Notes: a model not told the origin generated them from the sequence alone. A stretch of 64,000 nt of DNA from an uncultured Prochlorococcus sp. (GCF_902616385.1 NZ_CACMSM010000001.1:118525-182524), one strand, 5' to 3'; shown: positions 38,531 through 49,378, numbered from the stretch's first letter. Numbers and translations: made by a program.

Positions 38531-39575
38531 TTTTTGAATCAATGTAATTTTTTCCTAAAGCAGTAAGCAATCTTCCTCGAGGAGTTCTTGTGAGGAAACC
38601 AATTTTGATTAAATATGGCTCAACTACAAATTCTAACATTGAAGAATCATCACCTAAGCCAGCTGCAATTGAATCGAGGCCAGTTGGAATATTATTGTTT
38701 TGGTTAAGAAAAGATAAATAATGTCTATCTAAAGAATCCAATCCTTTTTCGTCTATTTGGTAAGAATTTAAAGCTTTTTTTATTAACTTCAAAGAAATAT
38801 TATTAGTTTTCTTAACAACTTGAGCATAATCTCTAACTCGTCTTAATAATCTTAAAGCAATTCTTGGAGTCCCTCGAGATATTTTTGCTAAATCATAGGA
38901 TGCTTCATCATCTAAATTGAGATTAATTAATCGGGAGAAATTAATAATTATTTTTTTTAACTCATCATAGGTATAAAATTCAATTTTCTGAGATATACCG
39001 AATCTATCCCTTAGAGGTGCACTGATTGAGGCTAATTTAGTTGTCGCACCAATCAGAGTAAACCTAGGAAGATTAATTGTTCTGCAACGGGCTCCTCTAT
39101 TAGCTCCCATAGTTAAATCGAGTCTAAAATCTTCCATTGCAGAATACAACAACTCTTCAGTTAACCTATTTAAACGATGAATCTCATCGATAAATAAAAC
39201 TTCACCTTCTTTTAACCCAAGAAGTAAACCTACGATATCTCTAGGTCTTTCAATCGCTGGTGCAGTAGCTATCCTACATTTTGTATTCAATTCATTGGCA
39301 ATCAAAAAAGCAAGAGTAGTCTTACCTAAACCAGGCTGTCCATATAAAAGAGTATGCTCCAAAGGTTCTTTTCTAAAAATTGAAGCATCTATAGCTATTC
39401 TTAAAGAAGATTTAAGTTGTTCTTGGCCAATAAATTCTTTTAAAGTAAGAGGCCGAGCTAAGTTCAGATTATTATTTCTCTTTTCTTCTGGAATGATTTT
39501 TGAATCAACTAGTCTAAGCTCTTTTTTACTAAGAGAAGAGTCATAATCGCCTATATTGGAAGAAATTATTGCCAT
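38517..39575 (-). CDS. ruvB: Holliday junction branch migration helicase RuvB
   Basis: RuvB is the hexameric AAA+ motor that with RuvA drives Holliday junctions. The 352-residue protein has an extra basic N-terminus of about 40 residues before [20 protein letters not shown], then Walker [20 protein letters not shown], Walker [20 protein letters not shown], the sensor stretch [20 protein letters not shown] with RFGI, and the winged helix end [21 protein letters not shown]. It is divergent from smpB across 52 bases. Confidence 0.97.
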   Translation of the reverse strand: MAIISSNIGDYDSSLSKKELRLVDSKIIPEEKRNNNLNLARPLTLKEFIGQEQLKSSLRIAIDASIFRKEPLEHTLLYGQPGLGKTTLAFLIANELNTKCRIATAPAIERPRDIVGLLLGLKEGEVLFIDEIHRLNRLTEELLYSAMEDFRLDLTMGANRGARCRTINLPRFTLIGATTKLASISAPLRDRFGISQKIEFYTYDELKKIIINFSRLINLNLDDEASYDLAKISRGTPRIALRLLRRVRDYAQVVKKTNNISLKLIKKALNSYQIDEKGLDSLDRHYLSFLNQNNNIPTGLDSIAAGLGDDSSMLEFVVEPYLIKIGFLTRTPRGRLLTALGKNYIDSKNDNF

Positions 39576-39627
39576 AATGAAAGGTTAATTGCAATTGTTC
39601 TGAGTAGAAAGATTTTTTACAACTAAA

Positions 39628-40122
39628 ATGGCAAAAAATTCAAACAAAATTAAGAGAAATACTATTAAAGATAGTAATTTTAAACTTCTAGCTGAGAATA
39701 GATATGCAAAATTTCAATATACAATATCTGAAACAATTGAAGCTGGAATTGAGCTTTTAGGTACTGAAGTAAAGTCCATCAGAAACGGAAAAGCAAATTT
39801 ACGAGATGGTTACTGTTCATTTAGAGATGGTGAGATCTTATTATTAAATGTTCACATTTCACCACATAAAAATGTAGGATCTTTCTTTAATCATGATCCA
39901 TTAAGAAATAGAAAGTTGCTACTACATAAAAAAGAAATAATAAAAATGAAATCCAATACTGAAAAAAAAGGAATGACTATTGTTCCATTATCTCTTTATT
40001 TAAAAGGCTCATGGATAAAACTAACTATTGGAGTCGGCAAAGGGAAAAAATTACACGACAAACGCCAAGATGAAAAACAAAAAAGTATAAAAAAAGAGAT
40101 AAACTCTGCACTAAAAAGATAA
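39628..40122 (+). CDS. smpB: SsrA-binding protein SmpB
   Basis: SmpB brings tmRNA to stalled ribosomes. The 164-residue basic protein has the OB-fold core with [40 protein letters not shown] and [18 protein letters not shown], and the C-terminal tail [16 protein letters not shown] that enters the decoding site. The gene for tmRNA is not visible in the window. Its start ATG at 39628 follows a short leader after the divergent ruvB. Confidence 0.96.
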   Translation: MAKNSNKIKRNTIKDSNFKLLAENRYAKFQYTISETIEAGIELLGTEVKSIRNGKANLRDGYCSFRDGEILLLNVHISPHKNVGSFFNHDPLRNRKLLLHKKEIIKMKSNTEKKGMTIVPLSLYLKGSWIKLTIGVGKGKKLHDKRQDEKQKSIKKEINSALKR

Positions 40123-40146
40123 AAATATATTGCAGAATTATTGAAA

Positions 40147-40395
40147 CTATGAATCTAAACTGACTGAACTTGGGGGAGGGGAAGGATCTGGATCTGCAAT
40201 TAACATATGCTGTAAGACGGTTTCAGGCCTCTCACTATCTCTCCAGCGAATTTTGTATGCAGGCATTTTTGTACCTCTACTTGTAGTTTGCTCTACTGGT
40301 TCAATAACCCATCCTCTTCTTGATCGGCCTTGAGGATTTCTTTTTACTACTGCATCCGCATGTTTGAAACGGAAACCAACACGTTCACCACTCAT
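40147..40395 (-). CDS. Conserved hypothetical protein, basic with beta-barrel look
   Basis: An 82-residue protein with an unusual GC-richer feel. The central part FRFKHADAVVKRNPQGRSRR, GWVIEPVEQTTSRG and PAYKIRWRDSERPETVLQHM alternates short strands with Arg and Lys, which would suit a small SH3- or KOW-like nucleic-acid-binding barrel; the tail is proline and serine rich. That fold call is my inference and no family name is recognised. It lies between smpB (convergent) and lysS (29 bases upstream on the same strand). Confidence 0.6.
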   Translation of the reverse strand: MSGERVGFRFKHADAVVKRNPQGRSRRGWVIEPVEQTTSRGTKMPAYKIRWRDSERPETVLQHMLIADPDPSPPPSSVSLDS

Positions 40396-40424
40396 TTAAA
40401 AATTTTCGTATTGGAATAATTTTT

Positions 40425-41963
40425 CTATTTTACTTCATTCAAGGGTAATTTTTCATTTTTTTTTGAAGTTATTTCTGGTTTTAACAATGGGAAAGGGATT
40501 ACATCTCTAATTGATGCGCTATTAGTAATTAACATAATTAGCCTATCAATGCCTATGCCTAATCCTCCAGTAGGCGGCATGCCAATCTCTAAAGCATTCA
40601 AGAAATCTTCATCTATGCAGTGAGCCTCAAGATCTCCTTCATCTCTTAGAGATTGCTGTAATTGCATTCTTTCTCTTTGATCTATTGGATCTATTAACTC
40701 ACTAAACGCATTTGCTAGCTCCCGACCAACAATGAATAATTCAAATCTCTGAACCATATCTTTATTATCAAGGTGAGGTCTAGCTAAAGGAGAAATTTCA
40801 ACAGGATAATCGATAACAAAAGTGGGTTCTATAAGTTTTGATTCTACTTTTTGCTCAAAGACTTCATTTAAAAGTCTTCCCATAGTATTTATTTTATTAG
40901 AGAAATCAACATTTATACTTTTGGCGGCTTCTTTTGCTGCTTGAAAGTCTCCACTAAAAGAATCAAAATCAATCCCTGTATATTTTTTAACAATATCTTT
41001 CATAGATATTCTTGACCAAGGTTTAGAAAAATCAATTTCTTTATTTTGATAATTTATAATTAAAGAACCACATGCATCAGCTACGATATCTTTAATCAGT
41101 TCTTCTGTTAAATTCATCATATCGACATAGTCAGCAAAAGCTTGATAAATTTCAACTGAGGTGAATTCTGGATTATGCCTTGTACTAATCCCCTCATTAC
41201 GGAAAATTCTTCCCAATTCGTAAACTTTCTCAAATCCTCCAACAACCATTCTTTTTAGATGTAATTCAGTGGCTATTCTTAGATACAGGGGAATATCTAA
41301 TGTATTATGATGAGTTATAAATGGTCTTGCTTCAGCACCACCAGCTTCAGATTGAAGAATTGGAGTCTCTATCTCTAAAAAATTTCTATTATCTAGCCAT
41401 TTTCTTATAAAACTAATACATTTTGCTCTTATTCTAAATACATTTTTAGAGTGAGGATTCACTATTAAATCTAGATAACGTTTTCTATATCTTTTTTCAA
41501 TATCAGTCAATCCATGCCATTTATCGGGCAAAGGTTGTAATGATTTAGATAACATTTCCCATTTCTCTACTTTTATTGAAATTTCACCTTTATTGGTTTT
41601 TTTAATAGTTCCATGGACGCCTATCCAATCACCAATATCTACCATTTCCTTGATATCTTCAAAAGAAAGTAATTTTTGTTTTTCTAAATTTAAATCAATA
41701 ATCCTTTTATCTAGATAAAGCTGAATCTGACCTTCTTGATCGCTTATTGTGAAAAAGGCAATTTTACCCATTACCCTTTTTGCCATAACTCTTCCAGGCA
41801 GAGAAACACTGAAGTCTTCCTCTTGACCATTTTCTAAATAATCAAATTGTTGAATAAGAAATTTTGTAGTATGTGAAACCTTAAAACTCTGTGCATAAGA
41901 AGCAAATCCTTTACTAACGAGTGATTTAGCTTTTTGTAAGCGTGCTTCTTTTATTTCAGACAA
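40425..41963 (-). CDS. lysS: Lysyl-tRNA synthetase, class II
   Basis: LysS charges tRNA-Lys. The 512-residue protein has an N-terminal OB-fold anticodon domain (residues about 65-175, including [20 protein letters not shown]), and the class II core: motif 1 [20 protein letters not shown], motif 2 [19 protein letters not shown], and motif 3 [17 protein letters not shown]. The C-terminus [14 protein letters not shown] is normal, with a short extension. Its start is 50 bases downstream of the rpaB stop. Confidence 0.97.
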   Translation of the reverse strand: MSEIKEARLQKAKSLVSKGFASYAQSFKVSHTTKFLIQQFDYLENGQEEDFSVSLPGRVMAKRVMGKIAFFTISDQEGQIQLYLDKRIIDLNLEKQKLLSFEDIKEMVDIGDWIGVHGTIKKTNKGEISIKVEKWEMLSKSLQPLPDKWHGLTDIEKRYRKRYLDLIVNPHSKNVFRIRAKCISFIRKWLDNRNFLEIETPILQSEAGGAEARPFITHHNTLDIPLYLRIATELHLKRMVVGGFEKVYELGRIFRNEGISTRHNPEFTSVEIYQAFADYVDMMNLTEELIKDIVADACGSLIINYQNKEIDFSKPWSRISMKDIVKKYTGIDFDSFSGDFQAAKEAAKSINVDFSNKINTMGRLLNEVFEQKVESKLIEPTFVIDYPVEISPLARPHLDNKDMVQRFELFIVGRELANAFSELIDPIDQRERMQLQQSLRDEGDLEAHCIDEDFLNALEIGMPPTGGLGIGIDRLIMLITNSASIRDVIPFPLLKPEITSKKNEKLPLNEVK

Positions 41964-42013
41964 AATTTAATTTAATATATTTGTTTTATTTAATAAAATT
42001 ATCAGACTATGGC

Positions 42014-42760
42014 TCAACTTGCCAAAGATGTTGCAGTTTCGCCAACTCTCTGAGATGCGTAACCTATTCCTCTAACAGTTAATATTAATTCTGGATTTCT
42101 TGGGTCTGGTTCCAATTTACCTCTTAATCTAGCTACATATACATCTACAACTCTTAAATCTGCAGCTCTACGAGGAGGATAACCCCATAGCTGTTCTAAA
42201 ATTTCTGCTCTCGGGACAACCTTACCAGGCTCATCAAACAATAATTCTAGAAGGCTAAATTCAGTGTAAGTTAGGCTAATTCTATCTCCAGCTCTAGAAA
42301 CTTGTCTGCGATTAGTATCAACAACTAAACTTCCAAATTTCATAACTCCTTTGCCTGAAGGAACTTCTTTAGTTTCAGTAACCGATACAGTTGGGCCCAT
42401 TCTTCTCAAAATAGTAGCTATTCTGGCCTCTAACTCTTTTGGGCTAAATGGTTTAGATAAGTAATCATCAGCCCCTAAATCCAAACCTGCTACTCTCTCT
42501 GAAATAGCCTCTAAAGCAGTTAAGAATATTATTGGTACTACTGATTCAGCTCTTATTCTTCTACAAACAGCAAATCCATCCATTTTTGGAAGCATAACAT
42601 CAAGAACTATTAAATCTGGGGAATCCCTGTGAAAAGATTCAAGAGCTTCTTCTCCGTTTGTGGCTGAATAAACTTGATATCCAGCTAGTTGAAGCCTTGT
42701 AACTAATACCTTCAGAACCGCTGGTTCATCATCAACAACTAAAATTCTTGCTTTTGACAT
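42014..42760 (-). CDS. rpaB: OmpR-type response regulator RpaB
   Basis: RpaB is the master light and redox-stress regulator of cyanobacteria; with its kinase NblS (not in the window) it controls high-light and photosystem genes through HLR1 sites. The 248-residue protein has a receiver domain with ILVVDDEPAVLKVLVTRLQL and phosphoacceptor Asp54 in LIVLDVMLPKMDGFAV, LSKPFSPKELEARI, and a C-terminal winged helix DNA-binding domain with RISLTYTEFSLLELLFDEPG and LWGYPPRRAADLRVVDVYVA. It faces mreD across 179 bases on the same strand, an interval that must hold its promoter; I saw no convincing paired HLR1 site there. Confidence 0.95.
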   Translation of the reverse strand: MSKARILVVDDEPAVLKVLVTRLQLAGYQVYSATNGEEALESFHRDSPDLIVLDVMLPKMDGFAVCRRIRAESVVPIIFLTALEAISERVAGLDLGADDYLSKPFSPKELEARIATILRRMGPTVSVTETKEVPSGKGVMKFGSLVVDTNRRQVSRAGDRISLTYTEFSLLELLFDEPGKVVPRAEILEQLWGYPPRRAADLRVVDVYVARLRGKLEPDPRNPELILTVRGIGYASQRVGETATSLAS

Positions 42761-42939
42761 AGTTAAAAAAGATTTCTCGATATTTCAAAGCAAAGAATTA
42801 TTGCATTGAATATTTATTCTAACAATTAAAAATATAACATTACGAACCCTCAAAGGGATATTGCGTAGATTTTAAAAAATTTAAAATAATTTTAAGATAT
42901 GAATTTTTTAAAACACTTTTTACTTCTTCACAGTATTTA

Positions 42940-43458
42940 TTACTGCAATTTTCTTTTTGAAAATTTAAACATTCTTAAAAGTTGGGAGCAAATAAAGGGA
43001 GCAAAAAAACCTGTCAAAAAAACTTCGGCTAAGATATTTTTAACCCCTGTAATAAACATTAAAGAATTACTTTCAGAAAAATTTCTTAATAAAATTTGTA
43101 ATAGATAAAGAGTCCCGCATAACAAACTTCCAAAAGAACAAATCAAACCATACCTAAAATGTCCCACCAAAAGATCACTATGTAATTTAATTCTCCCAAA
43201 CAAAAATCCACAAAAAATTAAGCCTGGTATTTGAGAAAAATTGTTATCTAAAGTTAGAGAATCTAAAATGAGACCTAAAAATAAACCAAATACTAATCCA
43301 TTAAATGATCCATTAATCATTGACCAAGGCAATAACCAAAATAAAGGCCAATATGGCTGAACATCTAGAAATCCAAGCCAATTAGGATGCCACAAAAAAA
43401 CGATAGGGATAAAAATAAAGCTTATTATTGATAATTTTTTTTTAAAAAATTTATTCAT
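42940..43458 (-). CDS. mreD: Rod shape-determining membrane protein MreD
   Basis: MreD is a small membrane partner of MreC in the elongation complex. The 172-residue protein has five or so hydrophobic segments, opening KKLSIISFIFIPIVFLWHP and continuing with WSMINGSFNGLVFGLFLGLI and IPGLIFCGFLFGRI. Identity rests mainly on position after mreC plus topology, because MreD is poorly conserved. The frame opens upstream at 43488, inside mreC, but the ATG at 43458 shares one base with the mreC stop (TAATG) and is the natural start. Confidence 0.88.
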   Translation of the reverse strand: MNKFFKKKLSIISFIFIPIVFLWHPNWLGFLDVQPYWPLFWLLPWSMINGSFNGLVFGLFLGLILDSLTLDNNFSQIPGLIFCGFLFGRIKLHSDLLVGHFRYGLICSFGSLLCGTLYLLQILLRNFSESNSLMFITGVKNILAEVFLTGFFAPFICSQLLRMFKFSKRKLQ

Positions 43459-44207
43459 TAAATATTTACTTTCAAAATTTGAACCCAATCAATTACGTGA
43501 GGTTTTGCCAATAGTGAAATTTTTGCCGTTTTTTTTGATTGCAATGTCTCATCTATTGATTGAACAATCCCAATTGGGATATTTGGAGGTAATAAAGAAC
43601 TCGCAGGAGAAGATGATACAAAATCTCCTACTTTTATATCAGCATCTTTTGAATACAGTATCAAGCTAGGATAGTTATCTCCTGAACCAACCAGTAGTCC
43701 ATTTATTTGGCTTCTATCAACCCAAACAGCTAATTTACTCTCTGGTGAAGTCAATAATATAACCGATGAAGTAAACAAAGAAGTATTGTTTACTCTTCCT
43801 AATAATCCACCTGGACCAGTAACAATACTACCAATTTCCACTCCATCTTTTGAACCTTTATTTAAGATTATCTGTCTCCACCAACCTCCTGTTTTTCTCG
43901 AAATAACTGCAGCTGAAATATTATCATCATTGGATGATTGTTGAAGAAATAAAATTTTCCGCAATCTTATATTATCCTTCTTAAGAAGATTTAATTTTAT
44001 TAAAGATTCTTGATCTATGCTTTTAAGAATAATTTCTTTTTGAAATTGACCAGGCCAAAAAGGCTTTGAAATAAAGTAAAAAAAATCCTTATATAAAGAT
44101 CCTTTTGTAATCCTTACAAAGACTAAGAATAAAAAAACTCCAAAGAATATCAAACTTTTCTTTTTATGCCACCAACGACTAGAAGAAATTCGTCGGATAT
44201 CTAACAT
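43458..44207 (-). CDS. mreC: Rod shape-determining protein MreC
   Basis: MreC is a bitopic membrane protein that links cytoplasmic MreB to periplasmic wall synthesis. The 249-residue protein has one membrane segment at residues 17-34 (SLIFFGVFLFLVFVRI), a coiled-coil stretch at about 60-85, and a beta-rich periplasmic domain with GGWWRQIILNKGSKDGVEIG, IVTGPGGLLGRVNNTSLF and LPPNIPIGIVQSIDE. It lies 4 bases after mreB and overlaps mreD by one base, so the three form an operon that should work with RodA (2,840-4,108). Confidence 0.92.
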   Translation of the reverse strand: MLDIRRISSSRWWHKKKSLIFFGVFLFLVFVRITKGSLYKDFFYFISKPFWPGQFQKEIILKSIDQESLIKLNLLKKDNIRLRKILFLQQSSNDDNISAAVISRKTGGWWRQIILNKGSKDGVEIGSIVTGPGGLLGRVNNTSLFTSSVILLTSPESKLAVWVDRSQINGLLVGSGDNYPSLILYSKDADIKVGDFVSSSPASSLLPPNIPIGIVQSIDETLQSKKTAKISLLAKPHVIDWVQILKVNI

Positions 44208-44211
44208 ATTA

Positions 44212-45264
44212 TTAATCTCTTATGACATTCCTTATAAAGTCTGGAGTATCTACAACTCTTTTAAGTTTTTTAAAATCATCCAAAACCTCGCCACAGCCAT
44301 TAACTACACAAAGCAGAGGATTTTCTGCTATGTGAGTAAAAATTCCCGTTTCATCACTCAATAAATCATTAATGCCTCTAACTAAAGCTCCACCTCCTGC
44401 AAGCATAATACCCCTATCAACAATATCTGCAGCCAGTTCAGGAGGTGTTCGCTCTAAAGTTCTTTTTACAGCTTCCACGATTTTGCTTAGTGTTTCAGCC
44501 ATGGCTTCTCTAATTTCTCCTGATGTCAAAGTGACTGACCTAGGTAGGCCAGATAAAAGATGTAGACCTCTAACTTCTAAAGTAGTTTTATCAAAATCAT
44601 CATCTGGAAATGCAGATCCAATTTTAATTTTAATATCTTCTGCTGTTCTCTCTCCAACAACTAAATTATGAACTTTTTTAAGATATAGCGCAATTGACTC
44701 ATTGATTTCATCGCCAGCTATTCGAACAGATTCACTCAATACAGTTCCACCTAAACTTAGAACTGCGACTTCAGTAGTACCTCCACCAATATCGACAATC
44801 ATAGTTCCAATTGGCTCAGTTACTGGTAATGATGCTCCTATCGCTGCTGCTACAGGTTCATCAATTAAGTGAACTTCTCTAGCTCCAGCCAATCCAGCTT
44901 CTCTTACTGCTCTCCGCTCAACACTAGTAACTCCACTTGGGATACCAATCACTATTCTTGGGGCTACTATCCCTTTGCCTTCGTTACATTTTTGAATAAA
45001 TGTTTTTATCATTTGTTCTGCAGCATCAAAATCTGCGATAACCCCATCCCTTAATGGTCTTACAGCTCTTATATTGCCAGGGGTTCTTCCAAGCATTAAC
45101 TTTGCTTCTTTACCTACAGCTAATGGAATGCCTTCTTCTAAATCCATAGCTACTACAGAAGGCTCTTGTAAAACAACGCCCTTTCCTGATACGTGTATAA
45201 GAGTATTGGCCGTTCCTAAATCTATGCCAATATCTCTAGAAAATTTAAATCTGTTAAAAATCAC
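44212..45264 (-). CDS. mreB: Rod shape-determining actin-like protein MreB
   Basis: MreB polymerises along the inner membrane and guides wall synthesis. The 350-residue protein has the actin fold: phosphate-1 motif [34 protein letters not shown], phosphate-2 [20 protein letters not shown], and the adenosine motif [18 protein letters not shown]. The ATG at 45264 gives [11 protein letters not shown], an amphipathic membrane-targeting start. It is first in mreBCD and divergent from ssb across 131 bases. Confidence 0.97.
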   Translation of the reverse strand: MIFNRFKFSRDIGIDLGTANTLIHVSGKGVVLQEPSVVAMDLEEGIPLAVGKEAKLMLGRTPGNIRAVRPLRDGVIADFDAAEQMIKTFIQKCNEGKGIVAPRIVIGIPSGVTSVERRAVREAGLAGAREVHLIDEPVAAAIGASLPVTEPIGTMIVDIGGGTTEVAVLSLGGTVLSESVRIAGDEINESIALYLKKVHNLVVGERTAEDIKIKIGSAFPDDDFDKTTLEVRGLHLLSGLPRSVTLTSGEIREAMAETLSKIVEAVKRTLERTPPELAADIVDRGIMLAGGGALVRGINDLLSDETGIFTHIAENPLLCVVNGCGEVLDDFKKLKRVVDTPDFIRNVIRD

Positions 45265-45395
45265 AATAAGAATTCTTTTTATAAATAATATATCTATTTT
45301 TTAGTAAGCTCTCAGAATTCTGACATTTGGTTATGAATAGAACGCAAAACTTTGAGCAGAAACTGGAAATATGAGTAATATAAAAAAAAAAAATT

Positions 45396-45767
45396 ATGGA
45401 AATTAACACTATCAACCTTGTTGGAAGAGCAGGAAGAGAACCAGATGTCAGATATTTTGAATCTGGCAGTATCGTAGCAAATTTCACACTTGCAGTTAAC
45501 AGAAGAAGCAGAGATGAAGAGCCCGACTGGTTTAATTTAGAAATATGGGGCAAGCAAGCACAAATAGCTGCAGATTACGTCAAAAAAGGATCTTTAATTG
45601 GTATTACAGGAAGCTTTAAAATTGATAGTTGGAAAGATAAAAATACTGGTGAAGATAGATATAAACCAGTTGTTAGGGTAGATAGATTAAACTTACTAGG
45701 CTCCCGAAAAGATTCCGATAATAACCAATATTCTAATAGTAGTAACTCTAGTGAAATCCCTTTTTAA
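45396..45767 (+). CDS. ssb: Single-stranded DNA-binding protein
   Basis: SSB coats single-stranded DNA in replication and repair. The 123-residue protein has the OB fold: INTINLVGRAGREPDVRYFE, ANFTLAVNRRSRDEEPDWF, and LIGITGSFKIDSWKDKNTGE. The tail ends SEIPF, the partner-binding tip usually seen as DDIPF, so it is somewhat less acidic than in E. coli, and the linker is short. It converges on the DedA gene with 2 bases between stops. Confidence 0.96.
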   Translation: MEINTINLVGRAGREPDVRYFESGSIVANFTLAVNRRSRDEEPDWFNLEIWGKQAQIAADYVKKGSLIGITGSFKIDSWKDKNTGEDRYKPVVRVDRLNLLGSRKDSDNNQYSNSSNSSEIPF

Positions 45768-45769
45768 GC

Positions 45770-46423
45770 TTAATTTTTTTTTAAATATTTAATAAGTATT
45801 CTTGCAAAAAAATATAAGCAAATTGAAATTAATATAGGTTTTACAACAAATTTGATTTGATCTAAGTAAGTTTCAATAATTGAATAATTTTCACCAAATA
45901 AATAACCTGCATAAGTAAGAAGTGCTACCCATATCAAACTACCTAATGTAGTCCAAATCAAAAATTTCTTTAATGGCATAAGTTCTATGCCAGCAGGAAC
46001 TGAGATTAAGGTTCTTATACCTGGTACTAATCGGCCCCAAAACACTAAAAGAACGCCGTATTTATCAAACCAAATTTTGCTTTTACTTAAATCATTAGAA
46101 GAAATACCTAGATATTTTCCTTTTTTATCTATTAAATTTGAAAGTCTTTTTTCATTTACTAATCTACCTAAATAATACCAAGGTAATGATCCTAAAATTG
46201 TTCCAATTAAACCCCAAAAAACTAAGATGTAGAAATTTAATTTTTGTTGATAAACGAAAAAACCTCCCAATGGCATTATTATTTCTGAAGGAATTGGAGG
46301 TATTATATTTTCTAAAAACATAGCCAAACAAATAGTGAGGTATGCAATTGTTGAATTCTTTTCAACAGCCGAACTAATATAGTCAGGAATTGAAGCAAGA
46401 AAATTTACAAAAATTAAACTCAA
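45770..46423 (-). CDS. DedA-family membrane protein
   Basis: A 217-residue polytopic membrane protein of the DedA (SNARE-associated/VTT) family, whose members are linked to membrane homeostasis and undecaprenyl phosphate or lipid flipping. Signatures are FLENIIPPIPSEIIMPLGGF near residue 37 and FWGRLVPGIRTLISVPAGIE near residue 128 with the conserved Gly-x-Arg, and five or so hydrophobic stretches. It is 2 bases downstream of ahcY on the same strand and converges on ssb. Confidence 0.92.
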   Translation of the reverse strand: MSLIFVNFLASIPDYISSAVEKNSTIAYLTICLAMFLENIIPPIPSEIIMPLGGFFVYQQKLNFYILVFWGLIGTILGSLPWYYLGRLVNEKRLSNLIDKKGKYLGISSNDLSKSKIWFDKYGVLLVFWGRLVPGIRTLISVPAGIELMPLKKFLIWTTLGSLIWVALLTYAGYLFGENYSIIETYLDQIKFVVKPILISICLYFFARILIKYLKKN

Positions 46424-46425
46424 AC

Positions 46426-47844
46426 TTAGTATCTATAAAGCTCTGGTTTATAAGGTCCTTCGACAGAAACATTAATATAATCAGCTTGTTCCTTGGTTAA
46501 TTTTGTTAATTTAGCACCAATTTTATCGAGGTGTAGTCTAGCTACCATTTCATCTAAATGTTTTGGTAAAACATAAACCTCCTTTGCATATTTTTCTGAC
46601 TTATTGAAAAGCTCAATTTGAGCTAGTACTTGATTAGTAAAAGAATTACTCATAACAAAACTTGGATGTCCAGTGGCACAACCTAAGTTAACTAATCTAC
46701 CCTCAGCCAAAAGAATTATTTTATTCCCACTAGGTAAAGTTATGTGATCAACTTGCGGCTTAATATTTTCCCATGGATAATCTTTCAATGAAGCTACATC
46801 AATTTCATTATCGAAATGGCCAATATTACAGACTATGGCCTCATCTTTCATCTTGATGAGATTTTCATTTGTTATTACCTGATAGTTACCAGTTGCAGTA
46901 ACAAATATATCTATATCTTCCACAACATCCTCTAATGTAACAACGCTAAACCCTTCCATTGCCGCTTGAAGAGCACAAATCGGATCAACTTCGGCAACTT
47001 TTACAATTGCACCAAGTCCTCTTAGAGACTGAGCTGAACCTTTACCTACATCTCCAAAACCCATTACTAAAGCGACCTTCCCAGCAATCATCACATCAGT
47101 AGCACGCTTAATGCTGTCAACTAGAGATTCTCGGCATCCATATAAATTATCAAATTTGCTCTTAGTTACTGAATCATTAACGTTGATAGCAGGGAAAGGT
47201 AAAGCATTTTGTTTTTGCAATTGATAAAGTCTTGCAACTCCCGTTGTAGTTTCCTCAGTGACACCAATGATATTACTCTTAATTCTAGAATAGAAATTAC
47301 TATCAGTTTGCAGCTTAGATTTAATAGAATTAAATAGAGCAATTTCTTCTTCATTACTGGGATTATCTAAAACAGATAAATCTTTTTCTGCTTTACTACC
47401 GAGTATTAATAAGCCAGTTGCATCTCCCCCGTCATCAAGAATCATGTTTGGAGAGTCTGAACCCCAATCAAGGATATAGTGGGTATATTGCCAATATTCA
47501 TCAAGAGTCTCACCTTTTTTTGCATATACAGAAATTCCTTGGTCTGCAATAGCTGCAGCGGCATGATCTTGAGTTGAAAAAATATTACATGAAGCCCATT
47601 TAACCTCTGCACCAAGATCAACAAGAGTTTCTATTAAGACTGCTGTCTGAATAGTCATATGGAGGCTTCCAGCTATTTTTGCTCCTTTTAGCGGCTTTTC
47701 AGATTGATATTTATCTCTAAGTGCCATTAATCCCGGCATTTCCGTTTCGGCAATTTTTATTTCTTTACGTCCAAATTCTGATAAAGAGATATCAGCAATT
47801 ACGTAACTTGGCGAGGAGGTTTTAACTGAATTTGCTATGACCAT
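46426..47844 (-). CDS. ahcY: S-adenosylhomocysteine hydrolase
   Basis: AhcY splits S-adenosylhomocysteine into homocysteine and adenosine to keep methylation running. The 472-residue protein has GKKEIK-like start [40 protein letters not shown], the substrate stretch [16 protein letters not shown], the NAD site [20 protein letters not shown], and the C-terminal [19 protein letters not shown] with the closing [10 protein letters not shown] that interacts with the neighbouring subunit. Divergent from tsaE across 39 bases. Confidence 0.97.
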   Translation of the reverse strand: MVIANSVKTSSPSYVIADISLSEFGRKEIKIAETEMPGLMALRDKYQSEKPLKGAKIAGSLHMTIQTAVLIETLVDLGAEVKWASCNIFSTQDHAAAAIADQGISVYAKKGETLDEYWQYTHYILDWGSDSPNMILDDGGDATGLLILGSKAEKDLSVLDNPSNEEEIALFNSIKSKLQTDSNFYSRIKSNIIGVTEETTTGVARLYQLQKQNALPFPAINVNDSVTKSKFDNLYGCRESLVDSIKRATDVMIAGKVALVMGFGDVGKGSAQSLRGLGAIVKVAEVDPICALQAAMEGFSVVTLEDVVEDIDIFVTATGNYQVITNENLIKMKDEAIVCNIGHFDNEIDVASLKDYPWENIKPQVDHITLPSGNKIILLAEGRLVNLGCATGHPSFVMSNSFTNQVLAQIELFNKSEKYAKEVYVLPKHLDEMVARLHLDKIGAKLTKLTKEQADYINVSVEGPYKPELYRY

Positions 47845-47883
47845 ATCTAGGAAATACTTTTTCTATTAAACTATAAATGATTT

Positions 47884-48333
47884 TTGTGTAATTTTGTGTT
47901 TGTTGAGAATTTTTCAGAGACTTTAAATGTAGGAAAAAAACTTTCATACAAATTAAATCCTCAATCAATTGTTTTATTAAAGGGTCCAATAGGAGCGGGG
48001 AAAACTTCATTAGTGCAGGGTATTGCCAAAGGGCTGTCTATCTCTGAAGACATTACAAGCCCTACATTTGCTATATCGCATCACTATAATTCTGGAAAAA
48101 TTCCCCTAATTCACCTTGATTTATATAGGTTAAAAAATATTTCTTCAGCAAAAGAAGTTTTTTTTTCAGAAGAAGAAGAGGCAATACAAAAGCAAGCTAT
48201 TTTAGTTATTGAATGGCCGGAATTAGTAGAGCCAGTTATTGAAAATTTCTGGAAAATAGAAATTAGTTACGCAAAAAATTACGGAAGACACTACGAAATA
48301 AGAGATCCCAAAAATTTATTAACCTTCTCATAA
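47884..48333 (+). CDS. tsaE: tRNA threonylcarbamoyladenosine biosynthesis ATPase TsaE
   Basis: TsaE is the ATPase that with TsaB, TsaC and TsaD makes t6A37 on ANN-reading tRNAs. The 149-residue protein has Walker A LLKGPIGAGKTSLVQGIAKG, the following TSPTFAIS switch, HLDLYRL and VIEWPELVEPVI. There is no in-frame ATG: the frame opens with TTG at 47884, and GTG at 47896 (FVENFSETL) is the other candidate. The gene overlaps the convergent sugar kinase gene by 43 bases at its 3' end. Confidence 0.9.
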   Translation: MCNFVFVENFSETLNVGKKLSYKLNPQSIVLLKGPIGAGKTSLVQGIAKGLSISEDITSPTFAISHHYNSGKIPLIHLDLYRLKNISSAKEVFFSEEEEAIQKQAILVIEWPELVEPVIENFWKIEISYAKNYGRHYEIRDPKNLLTFS

Positions 48334-49289
48334 TATGGCTGTTGCTCGATGGCGCCTTCACCAAGACAAGTTAATAATCCACAAACACTTGCGAACTTAA
48401 TACAATCTTCTATCTCTAGTTTATTTGAAGGATAACCAGAAGAAATTAATTTTGATATTAGGCCAGCTAGAAAAGCATCACCTGCACCAGTTGTATCAAC
48501 AATTTTTTGTGAAGTAGGAGTTTCGGTAATTCCCTGCAATCCATTAATGTCCCATGAAACGGGATTTTTTCCATCAGTAATTATTACATCTGGTTGATTA
48601 GGCAATTGTTGAGATATTAGAGAAGGATTTTCATGCTCAAAAAACAAATTTGCTTCCTCCTTAGCAAGTTTTAAAACATTTGCATGATTTAAAAATTTCC
48701 TAATTAAATCAACTCTCCCAGCTTTACTAATTCCTGATGAAAAACTTGAATTATCCCAAAAAACCTCTCTCCAATTCAAATCAATAACTATTTTGACTTC
48801 AAATTTTTTAGCCTGTTCAAGAAGAAAAAACATAGTCTCCGCTGATATTGGAGATGATAATAAGATCGTGCCCATAACCAAATATTTGGTTTCCAGCAAA
48901 GATTTCTCTAAATTTAAAATTTCTTTTTCAATTAATTTCTTTCTAAGAACTTCGTCGGCAAAGCATGAATAAGAACTTTCCTCGAAGCCTGAAAAAAAAC
49001 GATCTCCAAATTGATCTCTATCTACATTAACCACGCGAGTAGATGAATCATTATCTATTTGCAAGAAATCCAAATTAACCTCCAATTCATTAAATTGCGT
49101 AATAAATTTTTTTCCATACTCATCACTACCCAAACTTCCAATAAATGTTGAATCTATTTTTAATTTTCTTAATGCACAAGCAACATTAGCCGGCGCACCA
49201 CCCAAAAAATCTGTAAATCCTTGATTTGACTTATTTCTGATTCTGTCTATTAAAGCCTCTCCAATACATATGACCTTTTTCTTTTTCAT
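48291..49289 (-). CDS. PfkB-family sugar kinase, fructokinase-like
   Basis: About 332 residues of the ribokinase/PfkB family. Motif 1 is GFTDFLGGAPANVACALRKL near residue 28; motif 2 is IVDTTGAGDAFLAGLISKL near residue 268 with the catalytic Asp. The segment CIGEALIDRI at the start and the acid-rich VVNVDRDQFGDRFF fit bacterial fructokinases, so fructose is the likely substrate but not proven. The frame opens upstream at 49310; ATG at 49289 (MKKKKVICIGEAL) is preferred. It shares its last 43 bases with tsaE on the other strand. Confidence 0.85.
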   Translation of the reverse strand: MKKKKVICIGEALIDRIRNKSNQGFTDFLGGAPANVACALRKLKIDSTFIGSLGSDEYGKKFITQFNELEVNLDFLQIDNDSSTRVVNVDRDQFGDRFFSGFEESSYSCFADEVLRKKLIEKEILNLEKSLLETKYLVMGTILLSSPISAETMFFLLEQAKKFEVKIVIDLNWREVFWDNSSFSSGISKAGRVDLIRKFLNHANVLKLAKEEANLFFEHENPSLISQQLPNQPDVIITDGKNPVSWDINGLQGITETPTSQKIVDTTGAGDAFLAGLISKLISSGYPSNKLEIEDCIKFASVCGLLTCLGEGAIEQQPYYEKVNKFLGSLIS

Positions 49290-49378
49290 AAAATGAACGC
49301 TTTTTCTCAACTAAGAATAATTTATTAAAAACGAATAATTTTTTTTTGAATTAAAGTTTAATTAAAATCATATTTAAA

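Noticed and set aside
42761..42939. HLR1 autoregulatory site in front of rpaB
   Set aside because: Only single, imperfect half-sites are present; no paired TTTACA-type repeats with proper spacing.
42899..43108. 69-codon plus-strand frame
   Set aside because: Mostly antisense to mreD; no motif, and the mreD protein has the better coding character.
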